Shown here piece after piece: positions 1 to 5,167 of a DNA stretch of 5,167 nt. The notes below the pieces were generated by a model. The model made no database searches, was not told the DNA's origin, and saw only the letters and a program-made list of their open reading frames with translations. Made by a program: the position numbers and the translations under genes. Source of the DNA: Gammaproteobacteria bacterium (lineage in GTDB: Bacteria; Pseudomonadota; Gammaproteobacteria; Steroidobacterales; Steroidobacteraceae); the NCBI GenBank assembly GCA_029857655.1, contig JAOUGR010000162.1, positions 1-5,167 on the forward strand, in the 5' to 3' direction. Numbering within the stretch: position 1 is the stretch's first letter; every line of letters begins with the position of its first letter.

Positions 1-1
1 A

Positions 2-1741
2 TGGTTTCCGGCCTCCTTCCGGGAGCACGGCCGCGTGGGCGTCTATTTCGAGGCGGCGGCGGTCATCGTTTCGCTGACGCTGCTGGGGCAGTTGCTGGAG
101 CTGCGCGCGCGTTCGTCGACCTCTTCGGCGATTAAGGCGTTGTTACGGCTTGCACCGCGGACCGCGCGGCGCATCCTCGATGACGGCAGTGAGGAGGACG
201 TTCCGCTCGACGCGGTTCATGTCGGTGACCGGCTGCGCGTGCGGCCTGGCGAGAAAGTGCCGCTGGACGGCGAAGTTCTCGAGGGCCGATCCAGCGTCGA
301 TGAATCCATGCTGACCGGCGAATCAATGCCGGTTGAAAAGCAGCCGGGCGGCCGCGTCATCGGCGGCACCCAGAACGCCAGCGGCAGCCTCGTGATGCGT
401 GCCGACCGTGTCGGTGCCGGAACCATGCTCGCACAGATCGTGCAACTCGTGGCCCAGGCCCAGCGCTCGCGCGCCCCGATGCAGAAGCTTGCCGATCGCG
501 TGTCGTACTGGTTCGTGCTGGCAGTCCTGGCGGTCGCTGCTCTGACATTCCTCGTCTGGGGCTGGTTCGGGCCGGAACCATCCTGGACCTATGCGGTGCT
601 GAATGCCGTGTCGGTACTGATCATCGCCTGCCCTTGCGCGCTCGGCCTTGCCACGCCGATGTCGGTCATGGTCGCCACCGGGCGCGCCGCACAGTCGGGC
701 GTCCTGTTTCGCGACGCCGAGGCAATCGAAACGCTGCGTGCGGTAGACACGCTGATCGTGGACAAGACCGGCACCTTGACCGAGGGCCGGCCGGCATTTC
801 GCGCCGCTGTCCCGGCGGGCGGTTTCGACGAAACGCAGTTGCTGCGCCTGGCCGCCAGCCTGGACCAGGGCAGCGAACATCCACTCGCGGATGCGATCGT
901 TGCCGAGGCGCGCAAGCGCGGGCTGCTGCTGGCGAAGCCGGAGTCGTTCGAATCGGGGACTGGCCTCGGCGTCCGCGGCCGTGTGGAGGGCCGCAAGCTC
1001 GCGCTCGGCAGTGCCGCGCTGATGCGCGACCTGGGCGTGGATACGACTGCTGCGTCGGAAAATGCGGCCATGCTTCGCGACGCCGGTGCGAGCGTCGTGT
1101 TTCTCGCGGTGGATGACAGCTTCGCGGGCCATATTGCGGTTGCAGATCCAGTCAAGGCGACGACACCCGAAGCACTTGCTCAACTCCGTCGCGCGGGTCT
1201 CAGGATCGTCATGGCAACCGGCGACGCAGTTGCGACTGCCAACGCCGTCGCCATGGCGACCGGCATCGACGAGGTGCACGGCGAGATGCGCCCGGCGGAC
1301 AAGGCCGCGCTGATTGCACGCCTGCACGCAGAAGGCCGGCGCGTCGCGATGGCTGGCGACGGTATCAACGATGCTCCCGCGCTCGCCGCCGCCGATGTCG
1401 GCATCGCGATGGGTACGGGCACGGACGTGGCGATCTCGAGCGCGCAGCTCACGCTCGTCAAGGGCGACCTGCGCGGTATCGTGCGGGCGCGGGCCATTTC
1501 CTCCGCGACCGTCGCCAACATGCGCCAGAATCTCGGCTTCGCCCTTCTCTATAACGCACTCGGCGTGCCGCTGGCCGCGGGGCTTCTCTATCCGTGGTTC
1601 GGCGTGCTGTTAAGCCCGATGATCGCTGCGCTCGCAATGAGCCTGTCGTCGGTGTCGGTGGTCGCTAACGCCCTGCGGCTACGGGGCGGATCCGGGGTTG
1701 CGACGATCCGCAAAAGTGGCGCAAGGCCACTGGAAAATTGA
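2..1741 (+). CDS. copA: Cu(+)-translocating P1B-type ATPase (CopA type), 5'-truncated by window edge
   Basis: Inner-membrane pump that uses ATP to export Cu(+) from the cytoplasm. The reading frame is open from base 2, so the GTG/ATG-like codons near base 35 are internal; 579 C-terminal residues are visible of a protein usually about 750-850 long. The N-terminal metal-binding domain(s) and first membrane helices lie outside. Counting residues from base 2: membrane helix before the actuator domain (about 13-35), actuator motif TGES at 105-108, ion-binding CPC at 210-212 in a membrane helix, phosphorylation motif DKTGT with the acceptor Asp at 254, HP locus at 293-294, and hinge GDGINDAP at 452-459. 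The last helices contain YN (517-518) and MSLSS (546-550). CPC together with these YN and M-x-x-S-S residues is the Cu(+)/Ag(+) (P1B-1) signature, which argues against Zn/Cd pumps. All catalytic motifs are intact. Whether it serves detoxification or oxidase assembly cannot be settled, but the sequence around the first helix resembles detoxification-type CopA more than FixI/CcoI. Confidence 0.95.
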   Translation, partial: WFPASFREHGRVGVYFEAAAVIVSLTLLGQLLELRARSSTSSAIKALLRLAPRTARRILDDGSEEDVPLDAVHVGDRLRVRPGEKVPLDGEVLEGRSSVDESMLTGESMPVEKQPGGRVIGGTQNASGSLVMRADRVGAGTMLAQIVQLVAQAQRSRAPMQKLADRVSYWFVLAVLAVAALTFLVWGWFGPEPSWTYAVLNAVSVLIIACPCALGLATPMSVMVATGRAAQSGVLFRDAEAIETLRAVDTLIVDKTGTLTEGRPAFRAAVPAGGFDETQLLRLAASLDQGSEHPLADAIVAEARKRGLLLAKPESFESGTGLGVRGRVEGRKLALGSAALMRDLGVDTTAASENAAMLRDAGASVVFLAVDDSFAGHIAVADPVKATTPEALAQLRRAGLRIVMATGDAVATANAVAMATGIDEVHGEMRPADKAALIARLHAEGRRVAMAGDGINDAPALAAADVGIAMGTGTDVAISSAQLTLVKGDLRGIVRARAISSATVANMRQNLGFALLYNALGVPLAAGLLYPWFGVLLSPMIAALAMSLSSVSVVANALRLRGGSGVATIRKSGARPLEN

Positions 1742-1767
1742 GGCCGCCGGCGGAAGCCGGCGGCCTC
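1740..1767 (-). terminator. Intrinsic terminator between convergent genes
   Basis: Perfect 12-bp inverted repeat: arms 1740-1751 (GAGGCCGCCGGC) and 1756-1767, with a 4-nt loop. Read on the minus strand, the stem is followed directly by AATTTTCC, a short U-tract, and begins 8 nt after the stop of the 116-codon gene, so it is a good Rho-independent terminator for that gene. On the plus strand it starts inside the copA stop codon, has a GGAA (GNRA) loop and lacks a downstream U-tract. For copA it would therefore act as a weaker terminator or as 3'-end protection. Confidence 0.8.
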
Positions 1768-1775
1768 TGCGCACT

Positions 1776-2126
1776 TCACCTGGCTGCCGCCGCCATTTCG
1801 CGATGCTCTTTCGCGAGCATGCGATATTCAACGGCTGCGCTGCGGAAAGCCTCTTCGAGCCGGCCGCAGTGGTTCGCCATCGACGCACCCGACGTCTTGT
1901 TGAGGCCGAGGCGATAGGTTTGCGCCATCTTTGCGTGGCTATCGGCCCGGCTCTCGGTCGCCGCGGCTTCTTCTTCATACGACTGCGCAATCGCTTCATG
2001 CTGCACCGAGGTCGACGCCGCCTCGATCTGTGCCTGGGTCACGCCTTCGCCGGTCGCGGCAGGCGCCGCTACGATCAGGGCCAGCATGGCGAGGCCGCCA
2101 GCGAGCCAGCTAGTGAATTTCTTCAT
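1776..2126 (-). CDS. Small secreted helical protein with regularly spaced histidines, function unknown
   Basis: 116-residue protein, probably periplasmic. The start at 2126 is chosen over upstream in-frame ATGs (2132, 2138, 2204) because GGAG at 2136-2133 lies 6 nt before it and the protein then begins with a normal signal peptide: MKK, a hydrophobic core at about 7-21, and a probable cleavage near residues 23-26 (APAA-T). The mature part is about 90 residues, mostly helical and charged, with Ala/Glu-rich heptad-like stretches. It shows an internal repeat in which His occurs at 43, 64, 86 and 108, each opening a segment such as HEAIAQSY, HAKMAQTY, HCGRLEEAF or HREMA. His86-Cys87 is the only HC pair. 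I recall small proteins of this HxxMAxxY plus HC style near copper genes in proteobacteria, but cannot name a family. The gene lies 81 nt downstream of the Cys-rich gene on the same strand and faces copA across a shared hairpin. A metal-binding role is inference. Confidence 0.85.
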   Translation of the reverse strand: MKKFTSWLAGGLAMLALIVAAPAATGEGVTQAQIEAASTSVQHEAIAQSYEEEAAATESRADSHAKMAQTYRLGLNKTSGASMANHCGRLEEAFRSAAVEYRMLAKEHREMAAAAR

Positions 2127-2132
2127 GATCAT

Positions 2133-2136
2133 CTCC
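2133..2136 (-). promoter_or_regulatory. Ribosome binding site deciding the start at 2126
   Basis: On the minus strand GGAG is followed by 6 nt (ATGATC) and then ATG AAG AAA. The two ATGs at 2138 and 2132 overlap or abut this site, so they are unlikely starts. This site fixes the N-terminus at the Met-Lys-Lys signal peptide. Confidence 0.7.
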
Positions 2137-2164
2137 ATTCGTAAACATGCCTGAGAATCAGGAA

Positions 2165-2182
2165 TACCGGCAGGTACCGGCA
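2165..2182. repeat. Two tandem TACCGGCA repeats, 10-bp period
   Basis: TACCGGCA occurs at 2165-2172 and again at 2175-2182, separated by GG, in the 81-nt gap between the two small minus-strand genes. This places it about 40-56 nt upstream of the ATG at 2126. A one-helical-turn spacing would suit a DNA-binding protein touching one face. No known regulator is recognised, and the repeat is short enough to be chance. Confidence 0.4.
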
Positions 2183-2207
2183 CTCCGTCCGTAGTGCGAG
2201 GCAAGAT

Positions 2208-2639
2208 TCAGACTGGAGGGCGAAAGGGTCTATCGAGTCGGCGGGGAGTAGAGCCGGAAAAATCTCCGACATCGGCCATTACGAGCGCGATTGCTTTGAG
2301 CTCCACCTGGCCGACGGATTGCAGTGGAATGTGTACGCACAGGTAGTTACATGTCATGGCAGTGCCCATATCGCAGTTCTGCGGGGAACAATCTCCCGTT
2401 GGGCACTTGTCAACGGCGTGTTCACAATCATGCATGATTACCGCAGCGGCTGCCGGGTGCGCCATCTGATCCAGGACGGGCATCATGCCGGCCATGCCAA
2501 GTTGCAGGAGCAGGCTGACAATCGCGAGCGAGACCAGTGGGATGGAAATCGTCGGCGCAGAGGATGGGCGGGCACGCTTCAAAAGCGCTTGTCTTGACGG
2601 CGGGCGCCGATGGTCGCAACCGGGTTGACAGTCGTTCAC
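2208..2639 (-). CDS. Small membrane-anchored Cys/His/Met-rich protein, putative metal binder
   Basis: 143 residues from a GTG start; a GAGG at 2647-2644 lies 4 nt upstream and an in-frame stop sits only two codons before the GTG, so no longer start exists. Order of features: a basic N-terminus with Cys4, Cys8 and His10; one hydrophobic helix at about 31-56; then a Cys-rich segment with H70-x-C72-x-H74, C79, C84, C89, C97, C101 and H103. Met residues 49, 52, 53 and 59 sit at and just after the end of the helix. The charge pattern (Arg/Lys before the helix) predicts N-in, with the Cys-rich segment in the periplasm. The C-terminal 40 residues lack Cys and end in an Arg/Pro-rich tail. I do not recognise a named family; it resembles small Cys-rich proteins found in copper-resistance loci. 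A copper-binding, buffering or delivery role is inference from composition and from copA nearby. A truncated start downstream remains possible. Confidence 0.7.
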   Translation of the reverse strand: MNDCQPGCDHRRPPSRQALLKRARPSSAPTISIPLVSLAIVSLLLQLGMAGMMPVLDQMAHPAAAAVIMHDCEHAVDKCPTGDCSPQNCDMGTAMTCNYLCVHIPLQSVGQVELKAIALVMADVGDFSGSTPRRLDRPFRPPV

Positions 2640-2652
2640 AGGCCCTCACTAC

Positions 2653-2663
2653 GTAACCGTTAC
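2653..2663. repeat. Short palindrome GTAAC-C-GTTAC
   Basis: Perfect 5-bp inverted repeat around a single C, located 14-24 nt upstream of the GTG start at 2639 and just beyond its ribosome binding site. It could be an operator or a small mRNA structure. A related GTAGTTAC occurs on the minus strand at 2696-2689. No regulator is assigned. Confidence 0.35.
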
Positions 2664-2703
2664 CGGGCAAAACGAGGGCAAACTTCCAGTAACTACCAGC
2701 GGC

Positions 2704-2746
2704 AGACTAGGTCAACCGGGGTCCGGCCCGCATTGATCTGGATCAA
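2704..2746 (-). promoter_or_regulatory. Possible FNR-class promoter for the Cys-rich gene
   Basis: On the minus strand, an FNR-type box centred at 2739.5 is followed by TAGTCT at 2709-2704. The spacing is within one base of that of a class II FNR-activated promoter (box centred near -41.5 and -10 element at -12 to -7). The -10 match to TATAAT is only three of six, and no consensus -35 is required in this class. It would give a leader of about 60 nt before the GTG at 2639. The exact start site is inference. Confidence 0.35.
2733..2746. promoter_or_regulatory. FNR/Anr-type binding site, perfect consensus
   Basis: TTGAT-CTGG-ATCAA is an exact match to the FNR/Anr/Dnr consensus TTGAT-N4-ATCAA. 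It lies in the 173-nt non-coding gap between the stop of the Pit gene and the start of the Cys-rich gene, 94 nt upstream of the latter. Because no plus-strand gene starts nearby, it should act on the minus-strand pair of small genes. FNR-family proteins bind such sites at low oxygen (FNR, Anr) or in response to nitric oxide (Dnr); which of these acts here cannot be told from the window. Confidence 0.7.
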
Positions 2747-2766
2747 ACCGGGCGCAATCGACTTGC

Positions 2767-2797
2767 CAGGCGCATTCCGGCGCGCTGGTTGCGCCTG
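2767..2797 (-). terminator. Possible weak terminator hairpin after the Pit gene
   Basis: An 8-bp GC-rich stem (arms 2767-2774 and 2790-2797) with a 15-nt loop starts 15 nt after the Pit stop codon. The minus-strand sequence after the stem has no U-run, so it is not a classical intrinsic terminator. It may only slow polymerase or protect the 3' end. Confidence 0.3.
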
Positions 2798-2812
2798 CAG
2801 GGCGGCTGACCC

Positions 2813-3814
2813 TCAGAATAGGAACTGGGCCAGCCACCAGCCGGCTGCAGCGATCAGCGCGGAGGCCGGTATCGTAATGACCCACGCGATCATCACGTTG
2901 CCGGCGACGCCCCAACGCACGGCGCGCACGCGCCGCGTGGAGCCGACGCCGATGATGGCGCCGGTGATCGTATGCGTCGTCGAGACCGGAATTCCGAAAC
3001 TCGATGCAAGAAAGAGCGACATGGCGCCGCCCGTCTCCGCCGCAAAGCCGCCGACCGGCTTCAACTTGGTGATGCGCTGACCCATCGTCTTGACGATTCG
3101 CCAGCCGCCAAACAACGTGCCGAGCGCGATCGTTACATAGCAGGCGATGATGACCCAGTAGGGCAGGTGATCGCGGGTCGTCAGATTGGCAGAGATCAAC
3201 AGGAGCCAGATGATGCCCATAGTCTTCTGGGCGTCGTTGCTGCCGTGGCCGATGCTGTAGAGCGCCGACGACAGGAGCTGCAGGCGGCGGAACCAGCGGT
3301 CGGTCAGGCGCTGCGTCTGGCGTCGGCAAATCCACGACACCGCCACGGTAATGAGCCCCGCGAGCAACATCCCGAGTACCGGCGCCACGACTATGAACGT
3401 CGATGTCTTGATGATGCCCGGCGCAAGCAATGGTCCGGTGCCGGCCTTCGCAATGGTGGCGCCCAGCATGCCGCCGATCAACGCGTGCGAGGAGCTCGAC
3501 GGCATGCCGTAGTACCAGGTGATGACATTCCACGCGATTGCGCCGACCAGGGCGCCGAAGATCACGTAGTTATCCACGACGTCCGGGTTGACGATGCCCT
3601 TGCCGACAGTAGCCGCGACATGCAGCTCGAACAGCGCAATGGCGACAAAATTGAAGAATGCGGCCCAGATGACGGCCTGGTAGGGCTTCAGCACACCCGT
3701 CGAAACGATCGTTGCGATCGAATTCGCGGCGTCATGGAAGCCGTTCAGGAAGTCGAACGCGAGCGCGAGCAAGACCAGCATTGCGAGCGTCAGCGTGACG
3801 GCGCCAGCGTCCAT
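2813..3814 (-). CDS. pit: Low-affinity inorganic phosphate permease, PiT family
   Basis: Inner-membrane permease for phosphate, in bacteria usually a proton symporter moving neutral metal-phosphate (MeHPO4). The 333-residue length and many hydrophobic helices fit the short bacterial PiT class (PF01384). The two inverted halves each carry the family signature: GFHDAAN at residues 25-31 and GSNDAQKTMG at 191-200. Each half also has a serine/threonine-rich loop: PSSSSHAL at 105-112 and PVSTTHTITGA at 276-286. The start at 3814 is preferred to one 18 codons upstream because the extension is Arg/Gly-rich, overlaps the preceding gene and has no hydrophobic character. Only 2 nt separate this ATG from the stop of the DUF47 gene, so translation is probably coupled; a GGAG inside the end of that gene, 11 nt upstream, could serve as ribosome binding site. 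The DUF47-Pit pairing is common in bacteria. No defect is visible. Confidence 0.93.
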   Translation of the reverse strand: MDAGAVTLTLAMLVLLALAFDFLNGFHDAANSIATIVSTGVLKPYQAVIWAAFFNFVAIALFELHVAATVGKGIVNPDVVDNYVIFGALVGAIAWNVITWYYGMPSSSSHALIGGMLGATIAKAGTGPLLAPGIIKTSTFIVVAPVLGMLLAGLITVAVSWICRRQTQRLTDRWFRRLQLLSSALYSIGHGSNDAQKTMGIIWLLLISANLTTRDHLPYWVIIACYVTIALGTLFGGWRIVKTMGQRITKLKPVGGFAAETGGAMSLFLASSFGIPVSTTHTITGAIIGVGSTRRVRAVRWGVAGNVMIAWVITIPASALIAAAGWWLAQFLF

Positions 3815-3816
3815 CG

Positions 3817-4458
3817 TCAGCCGTTCTCCAGCACCACGCCCTCTATTACGAGTGCGACATCCTGGCATTTGTCGGTGGTCAGCTCGAGCAGTTCGTAGAC
3901 GGCCTTGAGCTTGACGAGCTGGCGCACATCCTGTTCCTCGCGGAACAGCCTGGAAATCGCCGCCTGCGTGACCCGGTCCGCATCAGTCTCGAGCACATCG
4001 ATTTCCTGGCATATCTTCAGGATCGCCGGCCCGTTGTCCATCGAAGACAGTTGCGTAACAGCGGCTGCAACCTTCGTGCAGCATATCTGGACAAGGGCTG
4101 CGAGCTGGGACACTTCGGGCGTCAGGATATGGACGTCGTACAGGGTCAGAGACTCTGCGGTGTCCTGCATCAGGTCCAGGATGTCATCCATGCGCTGGAT
4201 CAACTTGTTGATCTGGTCACGATCGAAGGGCGTGACAAAGGTGTTGTGCATCAGCGCGACGGTCTCGTGCGTTACGTCGTCCGCCGCTGTCTCAAAGCCC
4301 TGAATCTTTGCGATATATGCGTCACGCCGGTTGTTGGCGGAATAATCCGCAAGCATTTCCACGAGGGTGGCTGCGCCCTGGACGACCAGCGAAGCGTGGC
4401 TGTTGAACAGCGTGAAGAACTGCCGCTCACGCGGCATCAATATCGACAATAGACGCAT
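3817..4458 (-). CDS. PhoU-like DUF47 protein, partner of the Pit permease
   Basis: 213-residue soluble, all-helical protein of the DUF47/PhoU_div family (PF01865, TIGR00153), full length for the family. Visible hallmarks are an N-terminal stretch with MPRERQFFTLF, a central PFDRDQINKLIQRMDDILD motif (about residues 77-95) typical of the family, and a second PhoU-like half (about 140-210) with EIDVLETDADRV and YELLELTTDKCQDVA. Family members form PhoU-like bundles that can bind metal ions, and they are thought to regulate the adjacent Pit transporter. The role is cytoplasmic, and the exact mechanism is not settled. It is the first gene of a two-gene operon with pit. Start support: GGGGA at 4469-4465, 6 nt before ATG. 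No PhoB box was seen upstream. Confidence 0.92.
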   Translation of the reverse strand: MRLLSILMPRERQFFTLFNSHASLVVQGAATLVEMLADYSANNRRDAYIAKIQGFETAADDVTHETVALMHNTFVTPFDRDQINKLIQRMDDILDLMQDTAESLTLYDVHILTPEVSQLAALVQICCTKVAAAVTQLSSMDNGPAILKICQEIDVLETDADRVTQAAISRLFREEQDVRQLVKLKAVYELLELTTDKCQDVALVIEGVVLENG

Positions 4459-4464
4459 GGTATA

Positions 4465-4496
4465 TCCCCGGCACGTAATCCAGGGGGCATATTCTA
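4465..4496 (-). promoter_or_regulatory. Promoter -10 element and RBS for the DUF47-pit operon
   Basis: On the minus strand TAGAAT (4496-4491) matches five of six bases of the sigma70 -10 box, and GGGGA (4469-4465) lies 6 nt before the ATG at 4458. No good -35 hexamer is found 16-18 nt upstream of TAGAAT, so the promoter may be weak or activator-dependent. It sits in the 75-nt divergent gap shared with the dehydrogenase gene. Confidence 0.45.
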
Positions 4497-4533
4497 ATCA
4501 CCTGAAAAGAAATGTTGGGGTATCTTTGATGGC

Positions 4534-5167
4534 ATGAATATCCGCTCGCGACCCGTACTGCATTGCCTGGCCCTGCTGCTGGTGGTCTCACAAGCCGGCG
4601 CGCAGGCGATGGACGCCGAAACCGCGCGCCTGATTGCGGATCTCGGCCTGAAGGAGTCCTCGAGGCCGGTTTCCGAACTTCCCGGCTGGCGGCCGCCGAC
4701 ACGCATTGTCGTGGCTACCGATGATGCTGAGCGCATTGCCTGGCTGCAGGCTGCGGCGCCGGGCGTGAAGCTGGTGGGCGCGAAGAATGCCGACGAGGCC
4801 GCGCATGAAGCGCGCGATGCCGACGCCATGGTCGGTTACTGCGATGCGGCCGTGCTTGAGGCGGGAAAGAGGATCCGCTGGATCCAGGCATTTTATGCCG
4901 GCGTGGAGCGCTGTGTCGGAGTGCCCGGTTTTGCGGCGCGCGGCATCGTGCTGACCAACATGCAGAAGATCGCAGGCCCGGTGATGTCCGAGCACGTGCT
5001 CGCGCTCATGCTGGGCCTTGCGCGTGGACTCGCGAGCTATGTGCCGCTTCAGGCCCGCGGCGAATGGTCGTCCGAAGCAGTGCCGGAAGAACGCATGTGG
5101 TCGCTCGAAGGCCGCACGATCTTTGTGGCCGGCCTCGGCGGCATCGGCACGGAAGTGGCGCGGCGCG
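4534..5167 (+). CDS. Exported D-2-hydroxyacid dehydrogenase, 3'-truncated by window edge
   Basis: First 211 residues of a D-isomer-specific 2-hydroxyacid dehydrogenase (NAD-binding domain type PF02826), which normally reduces 2-oxoacids or oxidises D-2-hydroxyacids with NAD(P). Residues 1-25 look like a signal peptide: Arg4/Arg6, hydrophobic core 8-18, and AQA before Met26. The substrate-domain part follows, then the family hallmarks N142 and EHVLALMLGLARGL starting at residue 153. The Rossmann motif GLGGIG is at 200-205. Catalytic Arg, Glu and His lie beyond the window. ATG 4534 is the first start after an in-frame stop at 4495. No strong ribosome binding site precedes it (GGGG at 4517-4520 is 13 nt away). 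A cytoplasmic form from ATG 4609 (Met26) is an alternative. It is divergent from the DUF47-pit operon; substrate unknown. Confidence 0.88.
   Translation, partial: MNIRSRPVLHCLALLLVVSQAGAQAMDAETARLIADLGLKESSRPVSELPGWRPPTRIVVATDDAERIAWLQAAAPGVKLVGAKNADEAAHEARDADAMVGYCDAAVLEAGKRIRWIQAFYAGVERCVGVPGFAARGIVLTNMQKIAGPVMSEHVLALMLGLARGLASYVPLQARGEWSSEAVPEERMWSLEGRTIFVAGLGGIGTEVARR

Noticed and set aside
323..1327. Long minus-strand open frame (334 codons) opposite copA
   Set aside because: It is a shadow of the copA coding frame in GC-rich DNA: His/Arg/Ala-rich with no domain, and all P-type ATPase motifs are on the plus strand.
1698..2144. Plus-strand open frame downstream of copA
   Set aside because: It starts inside copA, runs through the terminator hairpin and is antisense to the signal-peptide-bearing 116-residue protein, so it is a shadow.
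2319..2597. Plus-strand open frame of 92 codons opposite the Cys-rich gene
   Set aside because: No ribosome binding site or domain was seen; the minus-strand frame has a coherent hydrophobic helix plus a clustered ligand pattern, which the plus frame lacks.
2625..2630. Perfect TTGACA on the plus strand
   Set aside because: It lies within the start region of the minus-strand Cys-rich gene; the hexamer 17 nt downstream (ACTACG) is not a -10 box and no plus-strand gene follows.
2972..3898. Plus-strand open frame of 308 codons opposite pit
   Set aside because: The product is very rich in Arg, Asp, Gln and His with no recognisable domain; the minus strand holds the intact Pit signatures across the same bases.
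4051..4452. Plus-strand open frame opposite the DUF47 gene
   Set aside because: It is antisense to a full-length, clearly recognisable DUF47 protein and has no motif of its own.
4494..4995. Minus-strand frames opposite the dehydrogenase gene
   Set aside because: The plus strand encodes the Rossmann enzyme with correct hallmarks; the minus-strand products are low-complexity Ser/Ala/Arg-rich shadows.

Overview
The window is dense and GC-rich, with alpha-helical, Ala/Arg-rich proteins. That fits a high-GC proteobacterium, most likely a gammaproteobacterium of the Xanthomonadales/Nevskiales/Steroidobacterales type. This placement is inferred from codon use and protein style, not from a marker gene. 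Five intact or partial genes of recognisable type and one small unclassified Cys-rich gene fill almost all of it. No rRNA, tRNA, CRISPR array, transposase or other mobile element is visible.

Layout: (1) Bases 1-1741, plus strand: the C-terminal ~580 residues of a Cu(+)-exporting P1B-type ATPase (CopA type), cut by the window start. (2) Bases 1740-1767: a perfect 12-bp hairpin between convergent genes, with its U-tract on the minus strand. (3) Bases 1776-2126, minus: a small secreted helical protein with His residues every 21-22 positions. (4) Bases 2208-2639, minus: a small membrane-anchored Cys/His/Met-rich protein. (5) Bases 2640-2812: an intergenic region holding a perfect FNR/Anr-type palindrome (TTGAT-N4-ATCAA) placed to control the two small genes. 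(6) Bases 2813-4458, minus: a PhoU-like DUF47 gene followed after 2 nt by a Pit-type phosphate permease gene. (7) Bases 4459-4533: a short divergent promoter region. (8) Bases 4534 to the window end, plus: the N-terminal part of a D-2-hydroxyacid dehydrogenase that carries a signal peptide.

How they may work together: copA and the two small secreted or membrane genes look like a copper-handling neighbourhood, with cytosolic Cu(+) export by CopA and possible metal binding at or outside the inner membrane by the two small proteins. The FNR-type box suggests that the small genes respond to low oxygen, when Cu(I) predominates or when copper is needed for respiratory oxidases; this is inference. 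The DUF47-Pit pair is a standard low-affinity phosphate (metal-phosphate) uptake module and may simply be a neighbour. The exported dehydrogenase is a separate divergent gene.

The least explained parts are the two small genes and their FNR-type control region. Nothing here proves a new system, but a low-oxygen-controlled pair of putative copper-binding periplasmic proteins facing copA is the best candidate.
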